Shown piece after piece: positions 1 to 8,295 of a stretch of 64,000 nucleotides of DNA. The stretch lies in contig JAJZXJ010000001.1 in NCBI GenBank assembly GCA_021802425.1, positions 139,789 to 203,788 on the forward strand. The letters are read 5' to 3'. The DNA is from Acidulodesulfobacterium sp021802425 (GTDB lineage: Bacteria > SZUA-79 > Acidulodesulfobacterales > Acidulodesulfobacteraceae). The number at the start of each line of letters is the position of its first letter. The stretch's first letter is position 1. The notes under the pieces are model-generated. The model was not told the DNA's origin and searched no databases. It saw nothing but the letters and a program-made list of their open reading frames with translations. Both the position numbers and the translations under genes were made by a program.

Positions 1-316
1 GTTTTTTATTTTGCAAAGCATAGAAAACGAGGATTTATGTTTTATTATCACCGACCCAAACCTGTTTTTTAAAGATTATAGCGTTCAGGTTACGGACGAG
101 GAAAAAAACTTATTAAGCCTTGATAATAAAGCTGATGCAATAATATTCGTAATAGCCACGCTGTCTTCCGATTTTTCCTCTTCCACGGTAAATCTAAAAG
201 GCCCTATCGTTATAAACATAAAAAATAACAGGGCTCTGCAAACGGTTTTAAACAACGATATATATTCGGTAAGGCAGAAACTTTCTATTATAAAAGGTGA
301 AACGGCATCAGGTTAG
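1..316 (+). CDS. fliW: Flagellar assembly factor FliW (5' end outside window)
   Basis: About 105 C-terminal residues are present. The frame is open to the left edge of the window, so the start codon lies outside and the TTG at 11 is internal. The sequence shows the FliW pattern: a 'LQSIEN' strand, 'FIITDPNLFFKDY', 'DEEK..L' and the late 'TVNLKGPIVINIKNN' strand. FliW proteins are about 140-150 aa, so roughly a third is missing. FliW binds flagellin and antagonises the translational repressor CsrA, coupling flagellin synthesis to secretion. The flagellar genes downstream (motAB, flgJ, fliI) support the call. A strong hairpin terminator follows immediately. Confidence 0.82.
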   Translation, partial: FFILQSIENEDLCFIITDPNLFFKDYSVQVTDEEKNLLSLDNKADAIIFVIATLSSDFSSSTVNLKGPIVINIKNNRALQTVLNNDIYSVRQKLSIIKGETASG

Positions 317-334
317 CAATCTTATTCAAAAAAC

Positions 335-384
335 AAAAAAGGTGTCCGATTTATTTTTCAAAAAATAAATCGGACACCTTTTTA
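335..384. terminator. Bidirectional intrinsic terminator
   Basis: A near-perfect inverted repeat of about 22 bp has arms around 'GGTGTCCGATTTATTTTT' and its complement. It is flanked by A-runs on the left and T-runs on the right. It lies between convergent fliW (+) and the GGDDF gene (-), and can terminate transcription from both sides. Confidence 0.85.
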
Positions 385-400
385 AAGTAATCTTATAATT

Positions 401-1441
401 TTAGCCCCTCTCCCTTTTATCGATGACCACTTTAGACCCGATGCTTTCTTTGGCGGAAGACTTAAGAGCCGAGGTTATTTCGCTGATTTGCCCGTAATGC
501 GTAATCTTTTTGTTTGCATTTGGAATTATTGAAATAGACAGGCTCATTATCGGAAATTGCCTCAATATTTTTTGCCTGTCGTAAGCCTCTATATAGCCTC
601 TTTCTTTGTCGGTATTATCATAAAAGGAGAGTATTATCTTATCAAAGTTATATATAATGGTGTTTGCTATATCCAGCGCATCACCCGCATGAGAAACTAC
701 GGTAAAGTCATCTCCGCCGATATGTCCGACAAGCACATATTTTTCGATATCCCTTCTGCGTGTTTTGGATATGTCATAGACTGTTGTCGCAATAAGCCTC
801 GAGGTCATCATAATCACTTCATCGCCCCTGACAAACCCATATTTGTCGTTATACGATTTAAAATTATCGATATCTATATAAGAAAAAGAAAAATCTATAT
901 TTTCATCTATTTTATTTTTAATTGACCCCATTATCGACGAGTTTCCGGGCAATTTTGTGAGCGGATTGGCATCGAGGGCAGATTTAGAAGAACACAAAAT
1001 ACTGTTAATTTTATATGAAATTTCACCTGTTGATAACGGTTCTTTAATGTAATCCTTTAAATAATACTTTGAACTTTGCCGGTCTATCTGCCCGTCTTTA
1101 ATAGTTTCAAAATTAAAATTCGCCGGTAATATGTAAAGTATCGGAATATTGCTAAGCATATTGTCAAGCTGCATATCGTTTATCAATTTAAGCTGGGTCA
1201 TGTATGAGCCGTTAGACTCTTGAAAGCTGCCATCCCCGCAAGGAGTATTGAACTGCAAGGAAAGGTTTTCTATGCCGATCACGATTAACTGCGGCGGCGA
1301 AGCATATACGGAATAGTAGGCTTGATTAAAAGACTCGAATATTTTAAAGCTATACTCCTTAAGTTCGCCGGGAATAATTTCTTTATATTTAGAGTCTTTG
1401 TTTGAAACGAGAAAAATTTTTATGTTTGTCTTTTTCAGCAT
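401..1441 (-). CDS. GGDEF-family protein with receiver-like N-terminus (GGDDF signature)
   Basis: A 346-aa protein with a C-terminal GGDEF-type domain (about residues 160-340). It contains 'LTKLPGN', the metal-binding strand 'SYIDIDNFKSYND' (Asp190/Asp192) and the signature 'HIGGDDF' with GGDDF at 242-246. Diguanylate cyclases normally carry GG(D/E)EF. GGDDF variants occur, and their product or receptor role has to be tested. The N-terminal 150 residues have a receiver-like alternation of strands and helices ending in 'YIKEPLSTGEI', but no convincing phospho-acceptor pocket is seen. It is followed 3' to 5' on the same strand by HDOD and HD-GYP-type modules, which suggests a c-di-GMP signalling unit beside flagellar genes. 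Confidence 0.78.
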   Translation of the reverse strand: MLKKTNIKIFLVSNKDSKYKEIIPGELKEYSFKIFESFNQAYYSVYASPPQLIVIGIENLSLQFNTPCGDGSFQESNGSYMTQLKLINDMQLDNMLSNIPILYILPANFNFETIKDGQIDRQSSKYYLKDYIKEPLSTGEISYKINSILCSSKSALDANPLTKLPGNSSIMGSIKNKIDENIDFSFSYIDIDNFKSYNDKYGFVRGDEVIMMTSRLIATTVYDISKTRRRDIEKYVLVGHIGGDDFTVVSHAGDALDIANTIIYNFDKIILSFYDNTDKERGYIEAYDRQKILRQFPIMSLSISIIPNANKKITHYGQISEITSALKSSAKESIGSKVVIDKRERG

Positions 1442-1467
1442 TATATTTACGAATTAAAAGTTTTTAA

Positions 1468-2361
1468 CTAATCGAAGATATAAAGCTCTTCCTTGAAGGA
1501 ATATATTTCTTCTATTATGTTTCTTATGAAATCTATATCTATGCCGAGTATTTTGATGACCTCCCCGTTTAGCTTTTCAATATAAGGACTTCCAGAAAAT
1601 CCTATGCCGAGCGATTTTGTTAAAAAATCGGCGAGATTTATTATTGCGGTTTCTATCTTAAATTCATCCGCCAATACTAAATTGTGATGATACTTTATCG
1701 GAAAATATATGGACGGCGGCAGATGCCATTCTTTAATGAGGGCATAACCAAGATAATCGTGAGAGGTATTAAAATTTTTATATTCGATATCTATTAACGA
1801 TATATTATTATGTTTGGCGGTTTCTATAATATTTTTAAAATCATTTTTAAATGTGGTCGCTATTATAACCTTTCCAATGTCGTGGAGAAGAGCCGCCGAA
1901 AATACCAAATCCTCGTCTATCATATACTTTTTCTTATTTCCGTTTGAAATAAGTCTCTTTTTATCTTTATTTAATGTTCTGGCGACATACTTGGCCGTGA
2001 AGGCGCAAAAAAGACTGTGCTCCCACAGCCCTTCCATCGATTCCTTCATTGCGGTAAATACCGATGTGGAAATTACTATGCTTTTTAAAACATTAGCGCC
2101 CAGCAAAACGATGGCATGGTTTAAATTGTATATTCTTTGAGAAAATCCATAAAAAGGGGAATTGACTATTTTTAAGATTCGAGCCGAAAGGCTTAAATCC
2201 TTCGTCATCAATTCTCCGATATATTTTACGGAAAAAGTGTCGTCATCCATCAAATCCGTAATTTTGCTAATAATCTTCGGTAATGTAGGAATATTATCGG
2301 TTTTTTGGATAGTTGACATTAATTCATCTAATCTATCGACATTTTTTCGCCCGTATTCCAT
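1468..2361 (-). CDS. HDOD domain signalling protein
   Basis: A 297-aa protein that is essentially one HDOD domain. It has the typical opening 'IPTLPKIISKITDLM', then 'LTKDLSLSARILKIVNSPFYGF', 'AIVLLGANVLKSIVIST' and 'ALLHDIGKVI'. HDOD proteins are HD-related scaffolds of bacterial signalling, usually acting in stress, motility or c-di-GMP control. Catalysis is not established. Partial HD-like residues (the HD of 'LLHDIGK') remain. The gene starts 8 bp after the stop of the upstream small gene on the same strand, so the two are probably cotranscribed. Confidence 0.85.
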   Translation of the reverse strand: MEYGRKNVDRLDELMSTIQKTDNIPTLPKIISKITDLMDDDTFSVKYIGELMTKDLSLSARILKIVNSPFYGFSQRIYNLNHAIVLLGANVLKSIVISTSVFTAMKESMEGLWEHSLFCAFTAKYVARTLNKDKKRLISNGNKKKYMIDEDLVFSAALLHDIGKVIIATTFKNDFKNIIETAKHNNISLIDIEYKNFNTSHDYLGYALIKEWHLPPSIYFPIKYHHNLVLADEFKIETAIINLADFLTKSLGIGFSGSPYIEKLNGEVIKILGIDIDFIRNIIEEIYSFKEELYIFD

Positions 2362-2369
2362 ATGTATAT

Positions 2370-2732
2370 TTAAAATGTTTGTTTTAGAATAACATCCTTT
2401 ATGATTTCTTTGATTTCATCCATTAATGTGTCGCCTTTAACCTTTTCGAATCTTTTTTCTAATAAAGCAACCGAGTTTTGCCGGAACTGCATCTCTTTTT
2501 TGATATAATCTTTATTTTGCGCAACGGTTTTATCGCTGTTTTCCCTGTTTTTTTCTATAAATACAAAGTTTTCCTCGATTTCTTCGGCGGCAAACTTTGT
2601 ATTTTTAATCTTATTTATAAATTTCTCATTTAAAACCGTTCCCTTTTTAAGTATTAACATGCCGTTGCCTGAGACAATATCTCTCCCTAAAACATCCCCG
2701 ATTTTTAATTCGGAGGCTAAGACCTTTTCCAT
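2370..2732 (-). CDS. Stand-alone HD-GYP N-terminal-type module
   Basis: A 120-aa soluble protein. Residues 1-60 ('LASELKIGDVLGRDIVSGNGMLILKKGTVL') match the short beta-rich module normally found at the N-terminus of HD-GYP phosphodiesterases ('lkpGmvLardv...G.lLl.kGt.L'). The rest is charged and probably helical or coiled-coil. No HD-GYP domain follows in the gene, so it is a free-standing version of the module. It is the first gene of the small/HDOD/GGDDF minus-strand run. The role is inferred only from this domain and its neighbours. Confidence 0.62.
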   Translation of the reverse strand: MEKVLASELKIGDVLGRDIVSGNGMLILKKGTVLNEKFINKIKNTKFAAEEIEENFVFIEKNRENSDKTVAQNKDYIKKEMQFRQNSVALLEKRFEKVKGDTLMDEIKEIIKDVILKQTF

Positions 2733-2896
2733 AGCAGCCCTTAAACTTTTTATTAAGGTTATTGCCCCGCAGCCGTTTCCGGACGGGATAAAATTAATTA
2801 TAATTGATAATTGCTTGAATTAAGCAAGTTTTTATTATAATATATAACAAAGAAAAAGTTCAAATCATTTTTTGATAATCTTTGCAGACTTTTTGT

Positions 2897-3244
2897 ATGA
2901 AAAATTCTATCGATTTAAAAATTAAAATTGCAAATAAAATTCTTATAATAAATAAATACATACTCCTTGCCCTCCTTGAAAAGAGAGAAAAAATTAGCGA
3001 TATTTCGCAGTTATTCGACAGAAAACTTTTTTTTACTAATATTTTTTCAAAGACGCCTGCCGTCTTTAACGATAGCAAAATGCCTATCCTGAAAAACAAA
3101 CTTATCGAAATAACGGAGCTTGAAAAGGTTATTTTAGATATTTTAATGGCAAGGAAGGAGGAAGCGGGCGAGAAAATTAAATTTTTTCAAAAGATTACCG
3201 TTGCAATTAAAGCATATAAATTGAACAATATAATAAAATCATAA
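2897..3244 (+). CDS. Small helical protein, possible FlgN/FliT-like flagellar chaperone
   Basis: About 115 aa from the ATG at 2897. A TTG at 2882 is in frame but less likely. The protein is almost entirely helical and charged, with 'LLALLEKREKISDI', 'LIEITELEKVILDIL' and a C-terminal 'KITVAIKAYK'. Flagellar FlgN/FliT-type export chaperones show the same layout of helical coil plus a late 'K..KAI.aYK' segment, and the gene sits between flagellar genes 13 bp before a PilZ protein gene. Sequence similarity is too weak for certainty. It could equally be an unrelated small helical protein. Confidence 0.5.
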   Translation: MKNSIDLKIKIANKILIINKYILLALLEKREKISDISQLFDRKLFFTNIFSKTPAVFNDSKMPILKNKLIEITELEKVILDILMARKEEAGEKIKFFQKITVAIKAYKLNNIIKS

Positions 3245-3257
3245 AATAATAAAATAT

Positions 3258-4175
3258 ATGGATAATTTAGAAAACTATTTTTATAACAATCAGGAAATAG
3301 TTTTTCGAATACCTCAAAAAACTTATAAAGGATTTGTCTCTAATATCGAAGAAGGTTATTTATATATTATTCTTTACGCATCCTTTACTTCAAGCCGGGT
3401 TTACGAGTTTAACGAAGCGGATTACGATATTAATGCCGATATAAATTTAATTAATAGTTCTAAAGATAATACTTTAATATATCAGGACATCGATTCGGCA
3501 TATTTATTTAAACTTTTGGTTAACAGCGTGATCAAGAGCGCAGGCAATATTGCAGTAAAAGTTCAGATGCCTGAATTATTATCTAAAAGAGAAGGAAGAG
3601 AATTTTTAAGAATATCGACGCACCTTCAATTTATTTATGAAGAAATACAGGTTAAAGAGTTTCTTGATATTAAAGATGAGTACATATCTAAACCCTCGTT
3701 TTCGACATCCGTTTACGGAATTTATAATTTAGCCGCTCCTAAAGTTTATCAGCTATCTGCCCTTGCGGAGGGCGAAGCACCGGTTAATCCCCGTCTTGAG
3801 AAGATTTTAATTGCCATAAACAGCAAATTAGATGTTATATTATCGCTGCTTAACCCTGAGGCATCTATTTTTGCCAATATCAAGGAAAAGAAGGTTTCTA
3901 TCAGCGGGTCAGGAATTATGTTTAATGAGCCGCAAGACCGGCACGGTTCAAATGCGGAAGGTTTAAAACAGGGGAGCATTATTAAAATGACGATGTTATT
4001 TCCGGCCGTTCCCCAGTTTATGATAAAGGCTATAGCTCAGGCTGTGAAGGTTGAGAAAAATGACGGATATAATATCGCCTGCAAATTTATCGCAATAAAT
4101 GAATCCGACAGGGACGAGATAATCAAATTTACATTAGACAAACAAAGGCAGCAGATTAAAACCCCCGCTTCTTGA
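3258..4175 (+). CDS. PilZ-domain (c-di-GMP receptor-like) protein
   Basis: A 305-aa soluble protein. The N-terminal part (1-100) resembles the YcgR-type barrel that precedes PilZ. The central segment has 'KREGREFLRIS', an RxxxR-like c-di-GMP binding motif, and later 'KVSISGSGIMF', the equivalent of the (D/N)xSxxG motif, with an insertion of about 90 residues between them. A C-terminal strand set 'GYNIACKFIAINESDRDEIIKF' closes the barrel. YcgR-type proteins bind c-di-GMP and slow the flagellar motor, which fits the convergent motAB genes. The SISGSG motif is a variant, so ligand binding is likely but not proven. Confidence 0.68.
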   Translation: MDNLENYFYNNQEIVFRIPQKTYKGFVSNIEEGYLYIILYASFTSSRVYEFNEADYDINADINLINSSKDNTLIYQDIDSAYLFKLLVNSVIKSAGNIAVKVQMPELLSKREGREFLRISTHLQFIYEEIQVKEFLDIKDEYISKPSFSTSVYGIYNLAAPKVYQLSALAEGEAPVNPRLEKILIAINSKLDVILSLLNPEASIFANIKEKKVSISGSGIMFNEPQDRHGSNAEGLKQGSIIKMTMLFPAVPQFMIKAIAQAVKVEKNDGYNIACKFIAINESDRDEIIKFTLDKQRQQIKTPAS

Positions 4176-4187
4176 TTGAAGCAGGAT

Positions 4188-4206
4188 GCACCGCCCGTGC
4201 GTTTTT
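4188..4206 (+). terminator. Weak intrinsic terminator after the PilZ gene
   Basis: A short hairpin (GCAC-cgccc-GTGC) is followed directly by GTTTTT, 12 bp after the PilZ-gene stop. The 4-bp stem makes it weak. It separates the gene from convergent motB. Confidence 0.4.
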
Positions 4207-4222
4207 CTTGAAAGGGAAAGGT

Positions 4223-5029
4223 TTACGATTTTGGGAGTTCATTATTCAAAAAGGTGGAGAGAACGACGATGTTAACCCTTCTATTAAGCGCCCTTCCTTG
4301 AGCCGTTTTATTCGTTGCCGCAGGCCTGTACTTTCCGTATCCGGCGGCTGAAAGCCTTGTCGGCGGGAAATGCACATTCTTAATAAAAAACCTTAAAACA
4401 CTGACCGCCCTTGCCGTGGAAAGCATCCAGTTATCAGGATATTTAACCGTGTGAATAGGAGTCGAATCGGTATAGCCTTCTATGGCAATATTATTTTTTT
4501 CTTTCAATAATTCGGATGCGATATGCAATAGAAGAGGGTGAAATTCTTTTAGTATTCGTGCGCTGCCCGACTTAAAAAAGCTTGAACCTTTAAGGGATAT
4601 AACCAATCCCCTCGTCGATTTATAAATCCTTAAGCTTGATTTGTAGGCGCTGTTGCTGGAAACAAAGGCTTTTATCTTTCCTTCTATACTATTAAAGACT
4701 TTAACCTCGTGTCTTTCCGCTTTAATTAATTTTTTGTTGGATTGCGAAACCTTAAAGGTGGAGGGGGCGACTCTGGTAACGATAAGTTTTGGCGTGGATG
4801 CTATATTGGGTTTCGATTTTGAAACGGTAATAAATTTATTTGCTCCAAAGGCCTGTTGAATAGATACGGCAAGCTCTTTAAGCCTGACATTGTTAACCTT
4901 CGATATGGCAAACATTACTATGAAAAACGACAAAAGGGTGGTTAAAAAATCCCCGTAACTTATCATCCATCTTTCTTTGTTTGCGCCATCTTCCGGCTTT
5001 TTCTTTTTTCTTCTCAACTTACTTCCCAT
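4223..5029 (-). CDS. motB: Flagellar motor stator protein MotB
   Basis: A 268-aa inner-membrane protein. The N-terminus is basic ('KLRRKKKK') and is followed by 'WMISYGDFLTTLLSFFIVMFA', a single transmembrane helix carrying the proton-binding Asp27. A linker follows, then an OmpA/MotB peptidoglycan-binding domain at about 155-255 ('IEGYTDSTPI', 'LSTARAVSVLRFF', 'GYGKYRPAATNKTAQGRALNRRV'). It anchors the stator to peptidoglycan and conducts ions with MotA. Its start overlaps the end of motA by 11 bp, the usual translational coupling. Confidence 0.95.
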   Translation of the reverse strand: MGSKLRRKKKKPEDGANKERWMISYGDFLTTLLSFFIVMFAISKVNNVRLKELAVSIQQAFGANKFITVSKSKPNIASTPKLIVTRVAPSTFKVSQSNKKLIKAERHEVKVFNSIEGKIKAFVSSNSAYKSSLRIYKSTRGLVISLKGSSFFKSGSARILKEFHPLLLHIASELLKEKNNIAIEGYTDSTPIHTVKYPDNWMLSTARAVSVLRFFIKNVHFPPTRLSAAGYGKYRPAATNKTAQGRALNRRVNIVVLSTFLNNELPKS

Positions 5030-5801
5030 GATTTCTTTCTTCGTACATCCTTTTTTGACTCTCGTTTAAAAACGATTTCAGCTTTTCTTCTATTAACCTT
5101 GGGTTTTCACCGTTTTGAATGGATTCTATACCCATTAGTATCAGTTCGTTTCTCAGAACTTTTGCTCTTAAATTAATCTTAAGCTTGCTCGATATGGGAA
5201 ATAAAATTGTGTTAGCAAAAGCAAGACCGTAAAGGGTTGCGGTAAAAGCCACGGCGATGCCTGCTCCAAGCCTGTTGGGATTATTTAGATGCTGCATAAC
5301 ATGTATAAGTCCGAGGACGGCTCCGATTATACCAAGGGTTGGAGAATATCCCCCCGCCTGTTCGAAAATTTTTACGCTTTCATCTCCGACATCTTCTATA
5401 TTAGACAGCTCGGTTTCCATAATTTCCGTTACGACATGCGGGTCTATTCCATCCACTACTAATGACAGCGCCTTTTTTATAAATAGGTCGGACGAGGCTT
5501 CTATATCCGATTCTAAGGCAAGCACGCCGTTTTTTCTTGCTTTTGCGGCATAATTGATTAATTCCGAAATAGTATTTTCATAATCGACTTTTTTAAAAAA
5601 AATTACTTCTTTAGCGGATATCATAGCCCGTTTTAAGTTTTCCATGGGATTTCCGGCGATTGTTGCGCCGGCGGTTCCCAATATGACTATGACAAAACCA
5701 ATCGGATCTATCAGCTGCATTAAATTGGAACCCTGCAGGAAATTCCCGAATATTATGCCGCCAACCCCAAGAATAAAGCCTATGATAGATGCTAAATCCA
5801 T
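5019..5801 (-). CDS. motA: Flagellar motor stator protein MotA
   Basis: A 260-aa polytopic inner-membrane protein with the MotA/PomA pattern. It has two N-terminal transmembrane helices ('SIIGFILGVGGIIFGNF', 'IDPIGFVIVILGTAGATIAG'), a large cytoplasmic loop (about 60-150) and then 'GGYSPTLGIIGAVLGLIHVM' with the conserved proline of TM3 and a fourth helix. It converts ion flow into flagellar torque together with MotB, the next gene. A probable extended -10 promoter lies about 40 bp upstream. Confidence 0.95.
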   Translation of the reverse strand: MDLASIIGFILGVGGIIFGNFLQGSNLMQLIDPIGFVIVILGTAGATIAGNPMENLKRAMISAKEVIFFKKVDYENTISELINYAAKARKNGVLALESDIEASSDLFIKKALSLVVDGIDPHVVTEIMETELSNIEDVGDESVKIFEQAGGYSPTLGIIGAVLGLIHVMQHLNNPNRLGAGIAVAFTATLYGLAFANTILFPISSKLKINLRAKVLRNELILMGIESIQNGENPRLIEEKLKSFLNESQKRMYEERNHGK

Positions 5802-5840
5802 ACTTTATACTTATTTATGTTTTTTTTGAAATATTTTTTT

Positions 5841-5849
5841 ATTATAACA
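5841..5849 (-). promoter_or_regulatory. Extended -10 promoter of motAB
   Basis: TGTTATAAT (TGn plus a perfect TATAAT) on the minus strand, about 40 bp upstream of the motA start. No good -35 is seen at 17 bp, as is common for extended -10 promoters. Confidence 0.5.
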
Positions 5850-5983
5850 CAAGATTTAAATAATTATTATCCCTTTTTATATTTTTTATGTGATGAATTG
5901 TATATAATTAACGCAATTATATACTAATTATTCTTTAAAATCATTTATTTTATTCATTAAATATGGAACTAATAATTTGATTA

Positions 5984-5992
5984 TGATATAAT
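5984..5992 (+). promoter_or_regulatory. Extended -10 promoter of flgJ-fliI
   Basis: TGATATAAT on the plus strand lies 43 bp before the flgJ start, within the 230-bp AT-rich spacer between divergent motA and flgJ. No sigma54 (GG-N10-GC) or sigma28 element was recognised there. Confidence 0.45.
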
Positions 5993-6034
5993 TTCACTGT
6001 ATTAAATTAGATTAATATCAAACGAAAAAAGTTT

Positions 6035-6934
6035 ATGAATAATTTTAAAGCCGTTACGGATGCCGTTAATTCCAATAATGCCGCCCCCGATAAGGCGGCG
6101 CGGCAAAAAGATAAGATAACGCCTTCGGATTTAAATAAAATCAAACTTGTAGCCACAAAATTCGAAGCGCTATTTTTGGATATGATTTTTAATTCCATGG
6201 CTAAAGAGGTTGATAAAGGTTCTTTTATAAGCCGCGGGGAAGGGTATAAAATATTCAACTCGCTTTTTTACGAAGCCATTGCAAATAACGAAACCTATGG
6301 AAATGGAATAGGCATAGCAAAAATGATAGTGGATTATTTTAAGGAGCATCCGTCTTTAATAAATAATATCGGGGCAAAAGGCATGACCCCCTCTTTAGAT
6401 AAACTTTCCAACACAAACGATATATTTCAGGCATATAAGCTTTTATCCAAACCTTCCAGCGGCTTTAACCCGTCCCCCTTTCAAAATAAAACAGGTAATG
6501 CCGCCTATAATGGCAATAATTACCAAAATTACGGGGATGGATATGTTACCGTAAGCGAACTGGCAAAAAAAGCCTCGGAAATTTACGATGTCCCTTGCAA
6601 TCTGATAAAAGCCGTTATAAAAACGGAATCGGATTTTAATCCTTATGCTGTTTCGAATAAAGGCGCAATAGGACTTATGCAGCTTATGCCGGGGACGGCG
6701 CAGGACCTTGGAGTTGACCCGTATAACCCTGCTTACAATGTTTTGGGCGGAACATTATACTTAAAAAAGCTATTAAACCTTTATAACGGAAATGTCGGGT
6801 TTGCCCTTGCCGCTTATAACGCGGGGATTGAAAATGTCAACAAATATAACGGGATACCGCCGTTCGAAGAAACCAAAAATTATGTTAAAACCGTTTTAAG
6901 TTATTACGACGATTATAATAACTCCAAATCATAA
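6035..6934 (+). CDS. flgJ: FlgJ-type rod-binding protein fused to a lytic transglycosylase domain
   Basis: A 299-aa protein. Residues about 35-105 form the FlgJ N-terminal rod-binding domain ('ATKFEALFLDMIFNSMAKEV', 'YKIFNSLFYEAIAN'). Residues about 175-295 form an SLT-type lytic transglycosylase with catalytic Glu198 ('KTESDFNPYAVS'), 'GAIGLMQLMPGTA' and 'ALAAYNAG'. Enterobacterial FlgJ has a glucosaminidase (GH73) domain instead. The SLT fusion is known in other proteobacteria. It would open peptidoglycan for passage of the flagellar rod. fliI starts 9 bp downstream. Confidence 0.88.
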   Translation: MNNFKAVTDAVNSNNAAPDKAARQKDKITPSDLNKIKLVATKFEALFLDMIFNSMAKEVDKGSFISRGEGYKIFNSLFYEAIANNETYGNGIGIAKMIVDYFKEHPSLINNIGAKGMTPSLDKLSNTNDIFQAYKLLSKPSSGFNPSPFQNKTGNAAYNGNNYQNYGDGYVTVSELAKKASEIYDVPCNLIKAVIKTESDFNPYAVSNKGAIGLMQLMPGTAQDLGVDPYNPAYNVLGGTLYLKKLLNLYNGNVGFALAAYNAGIENVNKYNGIPPFEETKNYVKTVLSYYDDYNNSKS

Positions 6935-6943
6935 TGGCGGCGT

Positions 6944-8266
6944 ATGGGTAAAATTATTAATTTAAAAGAATATAGCGGCCTTCTTAAAAGCGTTGACAGG
7001 TTTATTATTAAGGGCAAATTAACAAAGGCCGTAGGACTTATTCTCGAAGCCAAACACCCCGCTCTTTCCATAGGGAAGATTTGTAAAATTCAAAGTAAAA
7101 ATCAGGCTAAAAGAGAATGCGTTCTGGCGGAGGTTATAGGTTTTAATAACGATAAGGCTATACTCATGCCGTACGGGGATATTAGCGGAATAAATTTAGA
7201 AAGCGAAGTGATTCTGCTTGACGAAGAAGAGAAATTTCCTGCAGGGCAGGAACTTAAGGGCAGGATTTTGGATCCGTTTGGCAACCCTTTAGATGATAAG
7301 GGTAAAATAACCTGCGGGGACTTTGCTAAAATATTCAACGACCCGCCGCCGCCGCTTTCAAGAAAAAGAATACAGGAGGTTATGGATGTGGGGGTGAGGG
7401 CGATAAATTCTTTCCTTACAATTTGCAAAGGGCAGAGGATTGGAATTTTTGCAGGCTCAGGCGTGGGCAAAAGCACTCTTCTTGGAATGATTACAAAAAA
7501 TTCAAACGCGGATATTAATGTCGTCGCTTTAATCGGCGAAAGAGGGAGAGAGGTCAAAGAGTTTGTCGAAAAAAACCTTGGAGAAGAGGGATTAAAAAAA
7601 TCGGTTGTTATCGTTGCGACATCCGATAAATCTCCCCTGATAAGATTACGGGGAGCGTTTGCCGCTACGGCAATTGCCGAATATTTTAGGGATGAAGGAT
7701 TAGATGTTTTATTTTTAATGGATTCGATAACAAGGTTTGCAATGGCTTCACGGGAAGTAGGCTTGTCCGCCGGCGAACCGCCGACGGTCAGGGGCTATAC
7801 CCCGTCGGTTTTTGCTGTTTTGCCGAAGCTTCTCGAACGGGCGGCTAATTCCGATACGGGCAGTATTACAGGCATTTATACGGTTTTAGTGGAAGGCGAC
7901 GATATGAACGAACCTATTTCCGACACGGCGAGGTCGATATTGGACGGACACATAGTGCTTTCGAGGAAAATTGCGGAAAACGGCATTTTTCCCGCAATAG
8001 ATATACTTAACAGCATATCCAGAGTGATGCCCGATGTAATTTCGGAAAGCCATTTGCTTAAGACGAGAGAAGTATTAAAAGTAGTGTCGGAATACAGGGT
8101 AAATGAGGACCTTATTAATATCGGCGCTTACTCGAAGGGTACGAACGAGAAAATAGATTTTGCAATCGACCATATGGAAAATATAGAAAATTATATAAGG
8201 CAGACGCCGGATGAAACATATTCTTTCGAGGAAAGTTTAGAAGGGCTTAATACCCTGTTAAATTAA
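6944..8266 (+). CDS. fliI: Flagellum-specific export ATPase FliI
   Basis: A 440-aa F1-ATPase-like protein with Walker A 'GSGVGKST' (about 170-177), 'ERGREVKEFVEKNLG', the Walker B strand 'LDVLFLMDSITRFAMA' and 'GEPPTVRGYTPSVF'. These are features of the FliI/YscN export ATPases that energise or unlock the flagellar type III exporter. The N-terminal beta-barrel and C-terminal helical domain complete the normal length of about 440 aa. It is 9 bp from flgJ and hence in the same operon. Confidence 0.95.
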   Translation: MGKIINLKEYSGLLKSVDRFIIKGKLTKAVGLILEAKHPALSIGKICKIQSKNQAKRECVLAEVIGFNNDKAILMPYGDISGINLESEVILLDEEEKFPAGQELKGRILDPFGNPLDDKGKITCGDFAKIFNDPPPPLSRKRIQEVMDVGVRAINSFLTICKGQRIGIFAGSGVGKSTLLGMITKNSNADINVVALIGERGREVKEFVEKNLGEEGLKKSVVIVATSDKSPLIRLRGAFAATAIAEYFRDEGLDVLFLMDSITRFAMASREVGLSAGEPPTVRGYTPSVFAVLPKLLERAANSDTGSITGIYTVLVEGDDMNEPISDTARSILDGHIVLSRKIAENGIFPAIDILNSISRVMPDVISESHLLKTREVLKVVSEYRVNEDLINIGAYSKGTNEKIDFAIDHMENIENYIRQTPDETYSFEESLEGLNTLLN

Positions 8267-8295
8267 CAAAAACGGACAAAACAGGATTTTTATTT

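Noticed and set aside
7102..7557. 151-aa ORF antisense to fliI
   Set aside because: Mirror of the fliI Walker A region; composition of a shadow frame.
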